The notes: a model not told the origin generated them from the letters alone. DNA of 64,000 nucleotides from G963667425 sp963667425 [NCBI: bacterium] (GCA_963667425.1 OY763407.1:372001-436000); one strand, 5' to 3'; shown: positions 28,288 to 38,432, counted from the stretch's first letter. A program made the numbers and translations.

Positions 28288-31200
28288 TCAGTCAAGATCA
28301 ATTATATCTTTAGGTGAATGTGCTACAAATTTATGTTCGTTCTGAGAAGAATGATGTCTGATACCTGAAGAGGAACTTCTTCTGTCAAAAGATTTTGAGG
28401 CATTTCTTATTTTGAATCTGCTTACCATTTCACGAAGTGTGGCTGCCTGACTGCTGAGCTCTTCAGATGCCGCTGCACTCTCTTCCGCACTTGCAGTATT
28501 CTGCTGTGTTACCTGTTCAACCTGATTTAGACCTACATTTATCTGTGAAACGCCCTGAGCCTGCTCATTAGATGCGGCAGCTATTTCTCCTACAATATCA
28601 CTTACTTTTGTAATAAGTGTAACTATCTGGGAAAGCACTTCGTTTGTCTGTTGAGACATGTTTGCTCCGGTATTTGATTTTAAGACAGCATTTTCAATCA
28701 TTTCTCCTGTTTCTTTGGCAGCTTTTGCGCTTCTTGCCGCAAGATTTCTCACTTCTTCTGCAACAACTGCAAAGCCTTTTCCGTGTGTTCCTGCTCTTGC
28801 TGCTTCAACTGCTGCGTTAAGCGCAAGAAGATTTGTCTGGAAGGCTATTTCGTCAATAACTTTTATGATTTTTGATATTTCGTTACTTGAAGACTGAATC
28901 TCTTTCATAGCAGAGAGAAGCTCTCCCATCTGTTTTGTCCCTTTGTCGGCAGCTTTCATTGCTTCGTCAGAGATTGTATTTGACTGGGATGCATTTTGAG
29001 CATTTACTTTTGTCTGGCTGGCGATCTCTTTCATTGAACTTGAAATTTCCTCAAGACTGGATGCCTGTTCTGTTGCTCCCTGTGAAAGCATTTGTGAAGC
29101 ATTTGCAACCTGAGCTGAGCCGTTTGAAACCTGATCTGTTGTCATGCTTACTTCGGAAAGAATTTGATTAATGGCGGATATGGTATTGTTGAGAGTGGTT
29201 TTTAGTGTTAAGAATATACCGTTATAATTTCCTTTTATTTCGTTTCTCAAGTCTCCTGATTCCATTTCTTTAAGTATATCAACAACTTCAGATAATGGTT
29301 CAATAATTGTTCCAACAGCTTTATTGAGTCCTGTAAATATTTCTCTGTAGGCACCGTTTACAGATGCTTCATCAAGATTTATTTTAGAAAGCTCACCTTC
29401 GGCGGAATAATCCGCAAATTCGTTTACACCTTTGATAAGTCTTTTAAGTGACTGAATCATTGTAATAAATGCCGGAACAAGTTTATCTTCTTTTGAGCGT
29501 TTTCCGACTTTCTGAAGTGTTTCAAGGTCAGAGAGATCACCTTCCGATATTCTTACTACAATGTTCTGAACATTTACGAGTCTTGCAATAACATCATTTG
29601 CGGCATTCTGTATGTCGTTATAAACTCCTTTATGTTCACCTTTAACCTCTTCTGTATAATTGTTCACTGAAACCTGTTTGAGAATTCTGGCACCTTCTTC
29701 AAGTCCCTGAAGAGCTTTTACAGCATCATTGATATTTGTTTTTATCTTATCAAAATCGCCTTTGTATTCTTTTGTAACAGGCTGAGGTATTTCACCTTTT
29801 GATACTTTATCAAAGTATCCTGCCGTCATTTTTAAGGGTTCGACAAGAGTATCTATTAAAGTATTTATGTTGATAACAAGTTTTGCCCAGTCTCCTTTGA
29901 ATTTTGATCCGTCTCCTCTGTCATTCAGATTTCCGTTGTTTATACTTCCTGAAACTCTTGAAATGCCTGTTATTATTAAAGATATGTTGTTTATAAGTGT
30001 GTTGATGCTGCTTTTTATCTCATTAAAATCACCATTATAGTTTTCTGTTATTTTCTCAGGAATATTTCCTTCTGCTATATTTTTTATATATGAAGATGCC
30101 ATATTAAGAGGTTTTTCATAAGCATCCATTATGTTGTTGAATCCCTCTATAAGAGGTCTGAATTCTGGGGTTACAGTTTCAGTATCTGCTCTTTTGCCGA
30201 GTTTGCCATTAACAATATTCTCTGTAAGAGATATAATTGTGTTTTTTATTGTGTTTATTATTCCTGATATGTTTTTTGATATTAAATAAAGAACAAAGCC
30301 AATTATAAAAACAGATATGAGAGCCAGTATAAAAGCAAAATTCCTCATTTCTTTTACATCTTTCATGATTTCATCGACTGGTATTACTACTGCAACAGAC
30401 CATGGTGTTTCTGTTGAAGAAATTGTGACAGGTGAATATACAAGCTTTGAAAGCGCATTTGTTGCGAGAGATTTTTTCTCAAAAGTATATGTTTTTCCTG
30501 TTTTTACGGCGTCAAGAAGTTCTTTCTGAATTTCAGGTGTATCATCACCGACAATTCTTCCAAGAAGTTCCTTTTTTTTGTGTGCGACTCTTGCTCCGGT
30601 ATTTGAAACTAAAATAGCATATCCACCCATAGGTTTAAATTCATTTGTTATTTTGTTAAGGTATGCAAGATCTATGTCTATTCCTACTTCTGCAACATAT
30701 TGACCATTAGCGAAAACAGGAACCATAATACTTGTCATCAGTATTTTTTGTGACTCATCTCCTGAATAACTGTCAAAATAAGGATCCATAATTATTTCTT
30801 TTTTGGCTGTTAACATTGACTGATAATAGTCTTCTTTCGCCAGATCTTCTTCATTTGTAGGGAAACCTTCTATGTTGTTATTGTTCCAGTTAAATCCCGG
30901 AGTAAATCTTCCTGTTTCGTTATTATATTCGTTTTTCTGCACATTTATGTCATTATTGTCCAGTGCATTCTTTTCCCAAACAGACCATACACTTAAAAAC
31001 TGCTTGTTCTTTTTCAGAATTCCTTTTAGTACATTAGCATATTCAGCTCTTGAAATAACATTATTTTCTTTCATAGCTGAAAATGTTTCAGCTATGGTTT
31101 TAGCAGACTGCATTGTTTTACTGAGTTCTTCCTGAATTTTTGCTGCATATTCCATAGATATTGATTCTGCATTAGCATCAACAGCTTTTTTTTGAAGAGT

Positions 31201-31305
31201 TGTTGATTCATAGGAAAGAATTGAAATGATAAAGAAAATAGCTATGAAATTAATAGCAAGAACAGAAATAAGAAGTTTGGTTCCAATTTTCATGTTTTTA
31301 AACAT
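28288..31305 (-). CDS. Methyl-accepting chemotaxis protein with dCache sensor (copy 2)
   Basis: A 1005-residue chemoreceptor with the same architecture as its downstream neighbour: membrane segment about 10-30, Cache-type periplasmic sensor (about 35-310, with [18 protein letters not shown]), second membrane segment about 322-344, HAMP-like repeats and a methyl-accepting signalling domain. From about residue 429 to the end only three residues differ from copy 1 (Thr/Ile, Ser/Asn, Gly/Ala). The ATG follows GGAGGCATC, a strong ribosome site. It is 173 bases upstream of copy 1 on the same strand, a tandem pair. Confidence 0.93.
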   Translation of the reverse strand: MFKNMKIGTKLLISVLAINFIAIFFIISILSYESTTLQKKAVDANAESISMEYAAKIQEELSKTMQSAKTIAETFSAMKENNVISRAEYANVLKGILKKNKQFLSVWSVWEKNALDNNDINVQKNEYNNETGRFTPGFNWNNNNIEGFPTNEEDLAKEDYYQSMLTAKKEIIMDPYFDSYSGDESQKILMTSIMVPVFANGQYVAEVGIDIDLAYLNKITNEFKPMGGYAILVSNTGARVAHKKKELLGRIVGDDTPEIQKELLDAVKTGKTYTFEKKSLATNALSKLVYSPVTISSTETPWSVAVVIPVDEIMKDVKEMRNFAFILALISVFIIGFVLYLISKNISGIINTIKNTIISLTENIVNGKLGKRADTETVTPEFRPLIEGFNNIMDAYEKPLNMASSYIKNIAEGNIPEKITENYNGDFNEIKSSINTLINNISLIITGISRVSGSINNGNLNDRGDGSKFKGDWAKLVININTLIDTLVEPLKMTAGYFDKVSKGEIPQPVTKEYKGDFDKIKTNINDAVKALQGLEEGARILKQVSVNNYTEEVKGEHKGVYNDIQNAANDVIARLVNVQNIVVRISEGDLSDLETLQKVGKRSKEDKLVPAFITMIQSLKRLIKGVNEFADYSAEGELSKINLDEASVNGAYREIFTGLNKAVGTIIEPLSEVVDILKEMESGDLRNEIKGNYNGIFLTLKTTLNNTISAINQILSEVSMTTDQVSNGSAQVANASQMLSQGATEQASSLEEISSSMKEIASQTKVNAQNASQSNTISDEAMKAADKGTKQMGELLSAMKEIQSSSNEISKIIKVIDEIAFQTNLLALNAAVEAARAGTHGKGFAVVAEEVRNLAARSAKAAKETGEMIENAVLKSNTGANMSQQTNEVLSQIVTLITKVSDIVGEIAAASNEQAQGVSQINVGLNQVEQVTQQNTASAEESAAASEELSSQAATLREMVSRFKIRNASKSFDRRSSSSGIRHHSSQNEHKFVAHSPKDIIDLD
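28292..30018. repeat. 1.73 kb direct repeat, copy 2 (3' part of chemoreceptor 2)
   Basis: Second copy of the repeat described for 25110-26836. Flanking sequences on both sides (intergenic region and sensor half) are unrelated between copies. Confidence 0.95.
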
Positions 31306-31351
31306 GATGCCTCCATGATTTATTAAAAATACTTTTAATTTTAGTGTCTTG

Positions 31352-31403
31352 TTTTTAAATAATCAATAAAAATAATCTGTTATTTTTATTGATTATTTAA
31401 AAA
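31352..31403. repeat. Perfect 24-bp inverted repeat with 4-base loop
   Basis: Left arm 31352-31375 and right arm 31380-31403 are exact reverse complements around TCTG. It lies between divergent genes (chemoreceptor 2 and the GNAT gene), so it is not placed as a terminator of either. The arms are almost pure A+T. An operator, cruciform or terminator for RNA crossing the divergent region are possible roles. Confidence 0.85.
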
Positions 31404-31461
31404 TGATGTATTGGAATTTTTTTTTATATTTATGAGTGTTTTTTGTAAATATATGATTTTT

Positions 31462-31489
31462 TTGAAAAAAATAAAAAAATCATTATAAT
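31462..31489 (+). promoter_or_regulatory. Promoter for the GNAT-racemase operon
   Basis: TTGAAA (31462-31467), 16-base spacer, TATAAT (31484-31489), giving a start near 31496 and a leader of about 140 bases. The leader contains an unused AGGAGG (31524-31529) and a weak hairpin followed by T8 near 31543-31580. Confidence 0.55.
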
Positions 31490-31635
31490 CAAAAATCTAT
31501 GTTCATTTTATTGATGGTATTATAGGAGGAATTAATTATTCTAAAAAAGATCCTTTAAAGTCGTAAAATCTCTTTTTTTTGTTTATTTGTTTTCAGTGTT
31601 GTGAAGAACTTAAAATTTTTAGGAGGAAGATATTG

Positions 31636-32073
31636 GTGAAGATTGAACTATTTAATTCAATGAATGTTTTAAATGAAGAAAGTAAAACTGTTTTAGTAGA
31701 TTTTCTCTATAAACATCTTGAAAAGTATGGTGATCCAAAACAGGATATTTTAAAAGCAATAGATTATGCCTTTGCTTTAAATGAAGCTTATGGCGGTTTT
31801 GTTCTTGAAGCTGTGGAAGGAACTTCAATTGTTGGTGCTGTGGTAGTTAATAAAACAGGAATGAAGGATTATATCCCTGAAAACATTCTTGTTTATATTG
31901 CTGTTGATAAAAGTTACAGGGGAAAAGGGATTGGTAAAATGCTTATGCAAAAAGCTATTGATAATGCTGAAGGAAATATTGCTCTTCATGTAGAACCGGA
32001 TAATCCTGCCAGATTTCTTTATGAAAAAACCGGCTTTACTTCAAAATATTTAGAAATGCGTTTAATAAAATAA
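31636..32073 (+). CDS. GNAT family N-acetyltransferase
   Basis: A 146-residue acetyltransferase. The acetyl-CoA binding loop YRGKGIGKM lies at about 94-102 and the C-terminal NPARFLYEKTGF is the usual closing motif. The acceptor is unknown. The start is not ATG: AGGAGG at 31621-31626 is followed by TTG 31633 and GTG 31636; I prefer GTG, giving MKIELFNS. It is 9 bases before the racemase gene, so it may act on an amino acid or its product, but that is inference. Confidence 0.82.
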   Translation: MKIELFNSMNVLNEESKTVLVDFLYKHLEKYGDPKQDILKAIDYAFALNEAYGGFVLEAVEGTSIVGAVVVNKTGMKDYIPENILVYIAVDKSYRGKGIGKMLMQKAIDNAEGNIALHVEPDNPARFLYEKTGFTSKYLEMRLIK

Positions 32074-32082
32074 GGACGATTA

Positions 32083-33153
32083 ATGGCTTTTATTATACTG
32101 GATAGAAAAAAACTGAAATCTAATTTTAATTTTCTTAATAAAATTTTTAAAAAACATAGTATTGAATGGTCTATTGTTACAAAACTTCTATGTGGATATA
32201 AAGAGTATCTCAGTGAAGTTTTGTCTTTAGGTATAAAACAGGTTTGTGATTCAAGAATTTCCAACCTTAGGATTATAAAAGCAATTAATCCGAATCTGGA
32301 AACAGTATATATTAAACCTCCAGCTAAAAGATCTGTGGCAAATGTGGTTAAATATGCCGATATAAGTATGAATACAGAGATAGATACTATAAAAATGATT
32401 TCGAGTGAAGCTGTAAAGCAGAAAAAATTTCATAAAATAATTATAATGATAGAGCTTGGTGAGCTTAGAGAAGGGGTTATGAGAGATAATCTTGTCAGAT
32501 TTTATGAACAGGTATTCAGCCTTCCAAATATCGAAATTATAGGAATAGGAGCTAATCTCTCCTGTTTATACGGAGTTCTTCCAAATCAGGATAAACTTAT
32601 ACAACTAAGTCTTTACAAACAGCTTATAGAAGTTAAATTTGATAAGAAAATTACATATGTATCAGGCGGATCTTCTGTAACTATACCCTTAGTTCTGAAA
32701 AAAGTAATACCAAAAGGAATTAATCATTTTAGAGTCGGAGAAACTCTGTTTCTCGGCACTGATGTATATAACAATACAGTATTAAAAGGGATGAACTATG
32801 ATGTTTTTACTTTTTTTACGGAAATTATTGAGCTCATAGAGAAACCTGTCGTTCCTAATGGAGAATTTGGAACAAATGTTGAAGGTCATTCCTTTGATTT
32901 TGATGAAGGGATGATAGGTAAAAAATCATATAGAGCGATAATTGATGTTGGACTTCTTGATGTTGATGTTTCACATCTTACCCCTGTTGACAGCAATATA
33001 AAATTTGCAGGAGCCAGTTCTGATATGATAGTTGTAGATATAGGTGAAAATGAAAAATCATATAAAGTAGGAGATTTGCTGGAATTTAAAATGGATTATA
33101 TGGGAATTCTCAGAATACTTAATTCCAAATATGTGGAGAAAAAGATAAAATAA
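32083..33153 (+). CDS. PLP-dependent amino acid racemase (ornithine racemase-like, alanine racemase fold)
   Basis: A 356-residue fold-type III PLP enzyme. The PLP lysine is in SIVTKLLCG (Lys 34), matching the V-x-K-x-x-CG pattern of ornithine racemase and the COG3457 group. SGGSSVTIPLV near 200 and the FRVGETLFLGTD segment fit the phosphate-binding part of the barrel. It should interconvert L and D forms of an amino acid; the exact substrate is not readable. It is translated with the GNAT gene just upstream. Confidence 0.8.
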   Translation: MAFIILDRKKLKSNFNFLNKIFKKHSIEWSIVTKLLCGYKEYLSEVLSLGIKQVCDSRISNLRIIKAINPNLETVYIKPPAKRSVANVVKYADISMNTEIDTIKMISSEAVKQKKFHKIIIMIELGELREGVMRDNLVRFYEQVFSLPNIEIIGIGANLSCLYGVLPNQDKLIQLSLYKQLIEVKFDKKITYVSGGSSVTIPLVLKKVIPKGINHFRVGETLFLGTDVYNNTVLKGMNYDVFTFFTEIIELIEKPVVPNGEFGTNVEGHSFDFDEGMIGKKSYRAIIDVGLLDVDVSHLTPVDSNIKFAGASSDMIVVDIGENEKSYKVGDLLEFKMDYMGILRILNSKYVEKKIK

Positions 33154-33299
33154 ATATTTTGCTTTATTAATAACTTATACAATAGAAAAATGATATTGAT
33201 CCTAAGTTTTTATCTGTAAAAACAATTTCCTTGCATATTTATAACTATTGTTTATTCTAGTTTGTTTTAAATAATTTTTGTTGTTTGCAGGTACTTTTT

Positions 33300-35459
33300 A
33301 TGTTGCTTCTTAATAAGATATCCAAAAATAGAAACATTTTTTTCTGGGCGATATTTATAATTATTTATTTGTGGTTTGTTTTTACTTCTCTTTTTGGAAT
33401 AGGCAGCTATTGGGCTTGGGGGCATAATGGTTGTAATGGAGCCGCCTTTTATAATGCCGCCAGAAATTCTGTTAATTTTGGAATTCTTGGTCAGGCAATA
33501 TATCATACAAGTACTACAGCTCCTGTTAATTTGTATACTCATCATCCTTTACTTGTTCATTTTCATTTAATAATAATATATTATCTCTTTGGTAATCCTG
33601 AATGGGCAGGAAGGTTGGTGCCGGCTTTTTATAGCATGATGGTGCCGTTAATGCTTTTTTATCTTGTCTGGAAAAACTCGGATAAGTACAAAGCTCTTTT
33701 ATCCATATTTGTTTATGCTTTAATTCCTTTAAATATAATTTTTGCAAACATGATAGATCATGAACAGGGTTCAATTTTCTGGATGCTGTTTCTTGTTTAT
33801 AATTATATTGAATGGTTTAAGAATGGTACACGAAAAAATTTTGTATGCACTTTAATTGGCGCAACTTTAGCACTTCAATTTGATTGGGCAGGTTATTATC
33901 TCTCTTTTTTTCTTGCAGTTCATGCTTTTGTATATTCCATTTATGAAAATTATAAACAGGGGAAAATTCTTATCTGGAACAAAAAATTTGTCTGGGTTAT
34001 TGTTTTTTCAGTTATAGTTTTGGTAAATGCTTTAGCTTTCTTTGCCTGGATATATTATCAGGTGGGGAATTTTAATGATATGATAGGAATATATAGACAT
34101 AGAAGTGGTTTTAGCGGTAATTATCTTGACCATTATCTAAGGATTTTTGATTTGCATGGCAAATTACTGGTCATTCTATATTTGTTATGGATCCCATATT
34201 TTTTTATTAAGCTTTTTCTTAAAAAAATATCATGGATAGATTTTATTGCTCTGCTTTTTTTAGGATGTCAGATTATCCATTCTGTTGTTTTTAAAAATGC
34301 TGGTTATGTCCACAGTTACTGGATATATTATGCAGGAATTTTTATTGCAGTAGGCATTGCATCAATGTTATACGATATTTTTTGTGTTATTAGTAAAAAA
34401 GTTGCAAATGTAACTTTACGAAATTTCATAATGATATTTTTCTCCTTTTTACTGCTGATTGTTTTTTCTGTTCAGTTATTTTTTGTATGGGATAGGTTGA
34501 TATGGGCTTTTAAATTTGGACATGCTGCCTATGTCCAGCCGATGTATGATACTTTTAATGAAGTTTCATGGGCAAGGGATTTGGGAGAAAAATTTAAAAG
34601 AGGTGAAACTTACTATTTTGTTCATAATAGCGTAAAAAAATTTAGAATAGAGTTTTCTTATTATATTTATTCGCCATTTGAGAAGATAAAAGATATTAAT
34701 GTTCTGAATTTAAAAACAAAACTTAAAAAAGAGAAAAATAATCTTTTAATTTTGGATTACAGAAATCTTTCTTCAGTTGAAAAAATTAATATAAATAAAT
34801 TATCTTTAAATCATAAAATATATTTATGGGATAATCGTTTTATTGCTGTTGATTTAAAATCGGATAAACAGGAATTTGTTGCATATAAAAGTGAAAAGGA
34901 ACATGCTTCCGTTTTTAGAAAATGGCTTGTCAATCCTATTCATCCTGAAAAAGTAATATGGCATTTATATGAAGAACTTAATCCTGTTTTTAAAAACGTA
35001 TCTTTGAGTGATGATAATGAATATTTTACGCCTGCCGGCGGCTCTGGTGGTGGAGATTACAAAATTATTTTTGATAAGAAAGATACTATTACTTCTGTAG
35101 AGGCTGGAACATTAAATACAGCTATTCAGTATATTAAAATATTTAAACAGAATCCTGATAATAAAGTTGTACCTGAAATTATAGGTAAGAGTGTTAAAGG
35201 TGATTCTGTAAAACTGCTTAAATGTGATCAGGATGACAAAATTGTTGGAATACAGGGATTTGCAACCAGTTTCCTTACAAATTTTTCACTTATATGTCAG
35301 AATAAAGATACTTTAAAATATTATAATTCTGACTCTGTAGGAAAAAGATTAGGCACAAATTTTAAACAGCAGTGTTCTGATAAATATTTTCTGAATGGTT
35401 TTTGGGGAATGGACGGAGCGCTTGTTGATTCTATTGGTATAATTTGTTCAAAAGATTAA
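33300..35459 (+). CDS. GT-C family membrane glycosyltransferase (GT39-like) with C-terminal lectin-like domain
   Basis: A 719-residue protein. Residues 1-420 have about ten membrane segments and the GT-C pattern of polyprenyl-phosphate-sugar-dependent transferases; YTHHPLLVHFHL and NPEWAGRLVPAFYS resemble the ArnT/PMT family first loop and second helix. The soluble C-terminal part contains PAGGSGGGDYKI, KIVGIQGFAT and DGALVDSIGIIC, reminiscent of a jacalin-like beta-prism. The start ATG 33300 is preferred over an upstream TTG because CAGGT lies about 8 bases before it. With the next two genes it forms a surface glycosylation set: GT2 makes the lipid-linked sugar, GtrA moves it, this enzyme transfers it. 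Confidence 0.75.
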   Translation: MLLLNKISKNRNIFFWAIFIIIYLWFVFTSLFGIGSYWAWGHNGCNGAAFYNAARNSVNFGILGQAIYHTSTTAPVNLYTHHPLLVHFHLIIIYYLFGNPEWAGRLVPAFYSMMVPLMLFYLVWKNSDKYKALLSIFVYALIPLNIIFANMIDHEQGSIFWMLFLVYNYIEWFKNGTRKNFVCTLIGATLALQFDWAGYYLSFFLAVHAFVYSIYENYKQGKILIWNKKFVWVIVFSVIVLVNALAFFAWIYYQVGNFNDMIGIYRHRSGFSGNYLDHYLRIFDLHGKLLVILYLLWIPYFFIKLFLKKISWIDFIALLFLGCQIIHSVVFKNAGYVHSYWIYYAGIFIAVGIASMLYDIFCVISKKVANVTLRNFIMIFFSFLLLIVFSVQLFFVWDRLIWAFKFGHAAYVQPMYDTFNEVSWARDLGEKFKRGETYYFVHNSVKKFRIEFSYYIYSPFEKIKDINVLNLKTKLKKEKNNLLILDYRNLSSVEKININKLSLNHKIYLWDNRFIAVDLKSDKQEFVAYKSEKEHASVFRKWLVNPIHPEKVIWHLYEELNPVFKNVSLSDDNEYFTPAGGSGGGDYKIIFDKKDTITSVEAGTLNTAIQYIKIFKQNPDNKVVPEIIGKSVKGDSVKLLKCDQDDKIVGIQGFATSFLTNFSLICQNKDTLKYYNSDSVGKRLGTNFKQQCSDKYFLNGFWGMDGALVDSIGIICSKD

Positions 35460-35469
35460 AGGTGTTATG

Positions 35470-36201
35470 ATGAAACAGCTTTCACTGGTTGTCCCTGCTT
35501 ATAATGAAGAAAAAAGACTTCCATCAACACTTGATGCGCTGGTTTCATATATGCAGGAACATTTTAATTCTTTTGAAATCGTTGTTGTTAATGATGGAAG
35601 CACTGATAATACACTATCAGTAATAAATGGTTATGCTGATAAATACGATTTTGTTGTTCCTGTAAATCTTACAGTAAATGAAGGTAAAGGAGCTGCTATA
35701 AAAAATGGTGTATTTAAAAGTAGCGGTGAATACATACTTTTTATTGATGCTGATTTGTCATATGCACTTGAGAATATTGATAAATCATATCGCTATATAA
35801 AAGAAAAAAATGATATTGTTATTGGTGCAAGAGACCTTTTTAAAAAAGATTCCAGACATAGTTACTCTATAATAAGAAGGCTTCTTTCTTTTTCTTTTAA
35901 TTTTCTTGTAGAAACTATGCTTCATTTGGGTATAAAAGATACTCAGTGCGGTTTTAAGATGTTTAATGCTGTAGTTGCCAGACAACTTTTTAAACATGTT
36001 TCAATCAAACGTTTCGGTTTTGATGTGGAAGTTCTTTTTTTAGCTAAAAAAATGAATTTTAAAATATTTAGATTTCCTATTGAAATGATTCCAAGAGAAA
36101 ACAGCTCAGTTTCTGTTATAAAAGACAGCTTCAGAATGTTAAAAGATATTTTCAGAATAAAAGTTAATTATATCAAAGGTAAATATTCAGATAGTCTTTG
36201 A
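35470..36201 (+). CDS. Polyprenyl/dolichyl-phosphate sugar synthase-like GT2 glycosyltransferase
   Basis: A 243-residue GT-A enzyme resembling dolichyl-phosphate beta-glucosyltransferase (ALG5) and DPM1. LVVPAYNEEKRLP at the N-terminus, VVNDGSTDNT, NEGKGAAIKNG, the DAD metal-binding motif in FIDADLS and DTQCGFKMF are all family hallmarks. It should load a sugar from a nucleotide donor onto polyprenyl phosphate at the cytoplasmic face. ATG codons at 35467 and 35470 are adjacent; the second has better spacing from AAAGGTG. It ends overlapping the convergent gtrA-like gene by 15 bases. Confidence 0.88.
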   Translation: MKQLSLVVPAYNEEKRLPSTLDALVSYMQEHFNSFEIVVVNDGSTDNTLSVINGYADKYDFVVPVNLTVNEGKGAAIKNGVFKSSGEYILFIDADLSYALENIDKSYRYIKEKNDIVIGARDLFKKDSRHSYSIIRRLLSFSFNFLVETMLHLGIKDTQCGFKMFNAVVARQLFKHVSIKRFGFDVEVLFLAKKMNFKIFRFPIEMIPRENSSVSVIKDSFRMLKDIFRIKVNYIKGKYSDSL

Positions 36202-36639
36202 TTTCCTTTCTCTAAAAATTATTTTTTTCTGAATAATAAAATTAACAGGATAAAGAAGAGCCTGAAAAACCAGCATAAGCAGAGCTCTGTTTATATCAGT
36301 ATGAGATGATGCAATGTTTATCATAAAAGCTAAAATATAGGCTACAACTATAACCTGAATTATGTATAATGGAATACTCATTTTTATGTCATTTTTTGAT
36401 TTAAATGCAAATTTCTTTATGAGTATAAAGTTGATTAAAAGAGAAAGACCTCTTCCTCCGTAAATACTTAAATATGTCCTATAATTATTGTCCGGTACAA
36501 AAAATTTTAAAATAAAATAAAATAAAATAATAAATGTAAGATAGTCAACAAGCGCTGTAATTACTGTTGCGGAGATATGCCTTAAAAAAATAACTGATCC
36601 ATGCATTGATCTTGTAAAGTTTTTACAAAAATTCTTCAT
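36187..36639 (-). CDS. GtrA-like small membrane protein
   Basis: A 150-residue protein with four membrane segments, matching the GtrA family thought to flip polyprenyl-phosphate-linked sugars across the inner membrane. FLRHISATVITALVDYLTF and the closing FIIQKKIIFRE fit the family ends. The ribosome site before the ATG is weak; Met 12 is an alternative start. Its stop lies inside the convergent GT2 gene, consistent with a shared pathway though on opposite strands. Confidence 0.82.
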   Translation of the reverse strand: MKNFCKNFTRSMHGSVIFLRHISATVITALVDYLTFIILFYFILKFFVPDNNYRTYLSIYGGRGLSLLINFILIKKFAFKSKNDIKMSIPLYIIQVIVVAYILAFMINIASSHTDINRALLMLVFQALLYPVNFIIQKKIIFRERKSKTI

Positions 36640-36685
36640 ACAAACAAAAATTTCTTAAATAATAAAATCCTTAGCCTTTAATAAA

Positions 36686-36731
36686 GCTTTTTTCATTAAC
36701 GTTAAGCCATCACTTTACATTAATGAAAAGC
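36686..36731. repeat. Imperfect inverted repeat between gtrA-like and ankyrin genes
   Basis: GCTTTTTTCATTAA (36686-36699) pairs with TTAATGAAAAGC (36720-36731) apart from two extra T. The palindrome TTAACGTTAA (36696-36705) overlaps the left arm. It could be an operator for the minus-strand gtrA-like gene or a terminator remnant; no role is established. Confidence 0.4.
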
Positions 36732-36815
36732 AATCATATTTAAAGTTTCTGTTTTTGCAAGCTAACTGGAATAGTATATTTCAAATTGGTTTTATTATTT
36801 TAACAAAGCACTGAA

Positions 36816-38432
36816 TTAAAGATTCTCCAAGGCGCCAGCATTTATTAGTATGTCAACTATCTGATAGTTCCCTGTGGCTTTTGCTCTTGTAAGCGCAGTT
36901 CTACCGGATTTATCTTTTTTATTTAATCTGGCACCTTTTTGTATAAGCATTTCTACTAATTTTGCATGACCTTTTCCTGATGCCAGAATAAGAGGAGTAT
37001 TTTTGTCTTTGTCTGCTTTATTCGGATCTGCTCCAAGTTCAACTAATTTTATTGCAGTTTCCTGATCAGATTTAGCAGCAAGATATGTAAGAGGAGTTTC
37101 GCCTTTTTCGTTTTTAATGTTTATATCAGCTCCTGCCGAAATAAGCGTCTGAATTATTGTTGTTTGATTATATATTACTGCATACCAGACAGGGGTTAGT
37201 TGGTTTTTATCTTTTTTATTGAGCTTTATTTCTCTCTGAATCATCTGGTTTACGATTTCTTCATGACCATTTTTACAGGCAAACTCCATTATGTCATCTA
37301 TTTCGGTCTGTTTGATGGTTTTAGCGTTGATTGAAAGCAGTTTTGTCACAATGTCAGGATGATTGTTTTTTACTGCAAATGAAAGTGCAGATTCAAGATT
37401 CGTATCTCTTCTATCAAAGTCGGCACCATTTTCAAGCAATGTGTCAAAAATTTCCATGTTGCCATTTATTGCGGCACGCATAAGCGGCGTTTTTCCGCTG
37501 CTGTCGGAACGATTTACATCCCCTCCGTTCATTATAATAAAACTCACCATCTCTTTATGCCCGTTTGATACTGCCAGAGCTAAAGGTGTTTCCCCTTTGT
37601 TGTTCTGAATACTGATTCTTGGTGAATATGGCATAAGCAGTTCTGCTATTTTTATATTGCCTGATGCAGCCGCTGCAAGAAAAGGCGAGTTTCCGTTCTT
37701 GTCTTCAATATTTACTTTGGCACCTTTATAAAGAAGTTCTGTAACTACCTGTAAAAGATTCTTTTCTGCTGCTATCTGAAGAGGCGTTTCTCCTTTTTCA
37801 TTTGGAATATCACTGTTTTTATCGTAGCTTAAAATCATCCAGACAAAGTCGAGCTCATTTTCTTTTAAAGATTTTGTAAGCGGCGTTTCGCCGTTTTTTG
37901 TTAAGTTGAAATCCTGATTTAAAGCAGCAAGAGCAGGTATCATCCAATAAAATTTATTATTTATTGATTCCCATACAGGACTTGTTTTGTAAAAATCACT
38001 TAAAGATTTTCCTGAAAATGATACTGTATAATAAAGCATCTCTTCGTCACCTATGGATATGGCCCGAGTAGCAATAGTTTTTGCATCATCGAAAGCTATT
38101 ATGCCTCCTTTTTGAAATATTATTGCTGCAATATTAAAAGCTCTTCTTTCAAGAGAATATTTTATCGGGTAGTTATTTTCTGCATTTTTTATATTAATAT
38201 CTGCACCACGAGCAATTAAAAAAGCTGAAAGAGGTTCATTGTCTGCATCTATAGCATAGAAGATCATTGTTTTGCCGTCTTCATAAACGTGATTTACATC
38301 TATGGTAGGATCTGAAAGAGATTCCAGTTTAGTTTGATCATTATTCATTATGCCTTTTTTAATTTGTTCAAATTCTGATGCTGACAAATTAAACATTGTT
38401 AACAGTGTGATAAGCAGTAGCAGTTTTCTCAT
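36816..38432 (-). CDS. Exported ankyrin-repeat protein
   Basis: A 538-residue protein with a signal peptide (about 1-19, ending NLSA) followed by 11 to 13 ankyrin repeats; typical units read TPLALAVSNGHKEMVSFII and TPLMRAAINGNMEIFDTLL. No catalytic domain is visible, so it is probably a periplasmic protein-binding scaffold. The ATG follows GGAG and overlaps the stop of the small membrane protein gene by four bases, so the two are coupled and may interact. Confidence 0.9.
   Translation of the reverse strand: MRKLLLLITLLTMFNLSASEFEQIKKGIMNNDQTKLESLSDPTIDVNHVYEDGKTMIFYAIDADNEPLSAFLIARGADINIKNAENNYPIKYSLERRAFNIAAIIFQKGGIIAFDDAKTIATRAISIGDEEMLYYTVSFSGKSLSDFYKTSPVWESINNKFYWMIPALAALNQDFNLTKNGETPLTKSLKENELDFVWMILSYDKNSDIPNEKGETPLQIAAEKNLLQVVTELLYKGAKVNIEDKNGNSPFLAAAASGNIKIAELLMPYSPRISIQNNKGETPLALAVSNGHKEMVSFIIMNGGDVNRSDSSGKTPLMRAAINGNMEIFDTLLENGADFDRRDTNLESALSFAVKNNHPDIVTKLLSINAKTIKQTEIDDIMEFACKNGHEEIVNQMIQREIKLNKKDKNQLTPVWYAVIYNQTTIIQTLISAGADINIKNEKGETPLTYLAAKSDQETAIKLVELGADPNKADKDKNTPLILASGKGHAKLVEMLIQKGARLNKKDKSGRTALTRAKATGNYQIVDILINAGALENL

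Noticed and set aside
25110-30018. 1.73 kb repeat as an insertion sequence
   Set aside because: It is entirely receptor coding sequence, with no transposase and no terminal inverted repeats.
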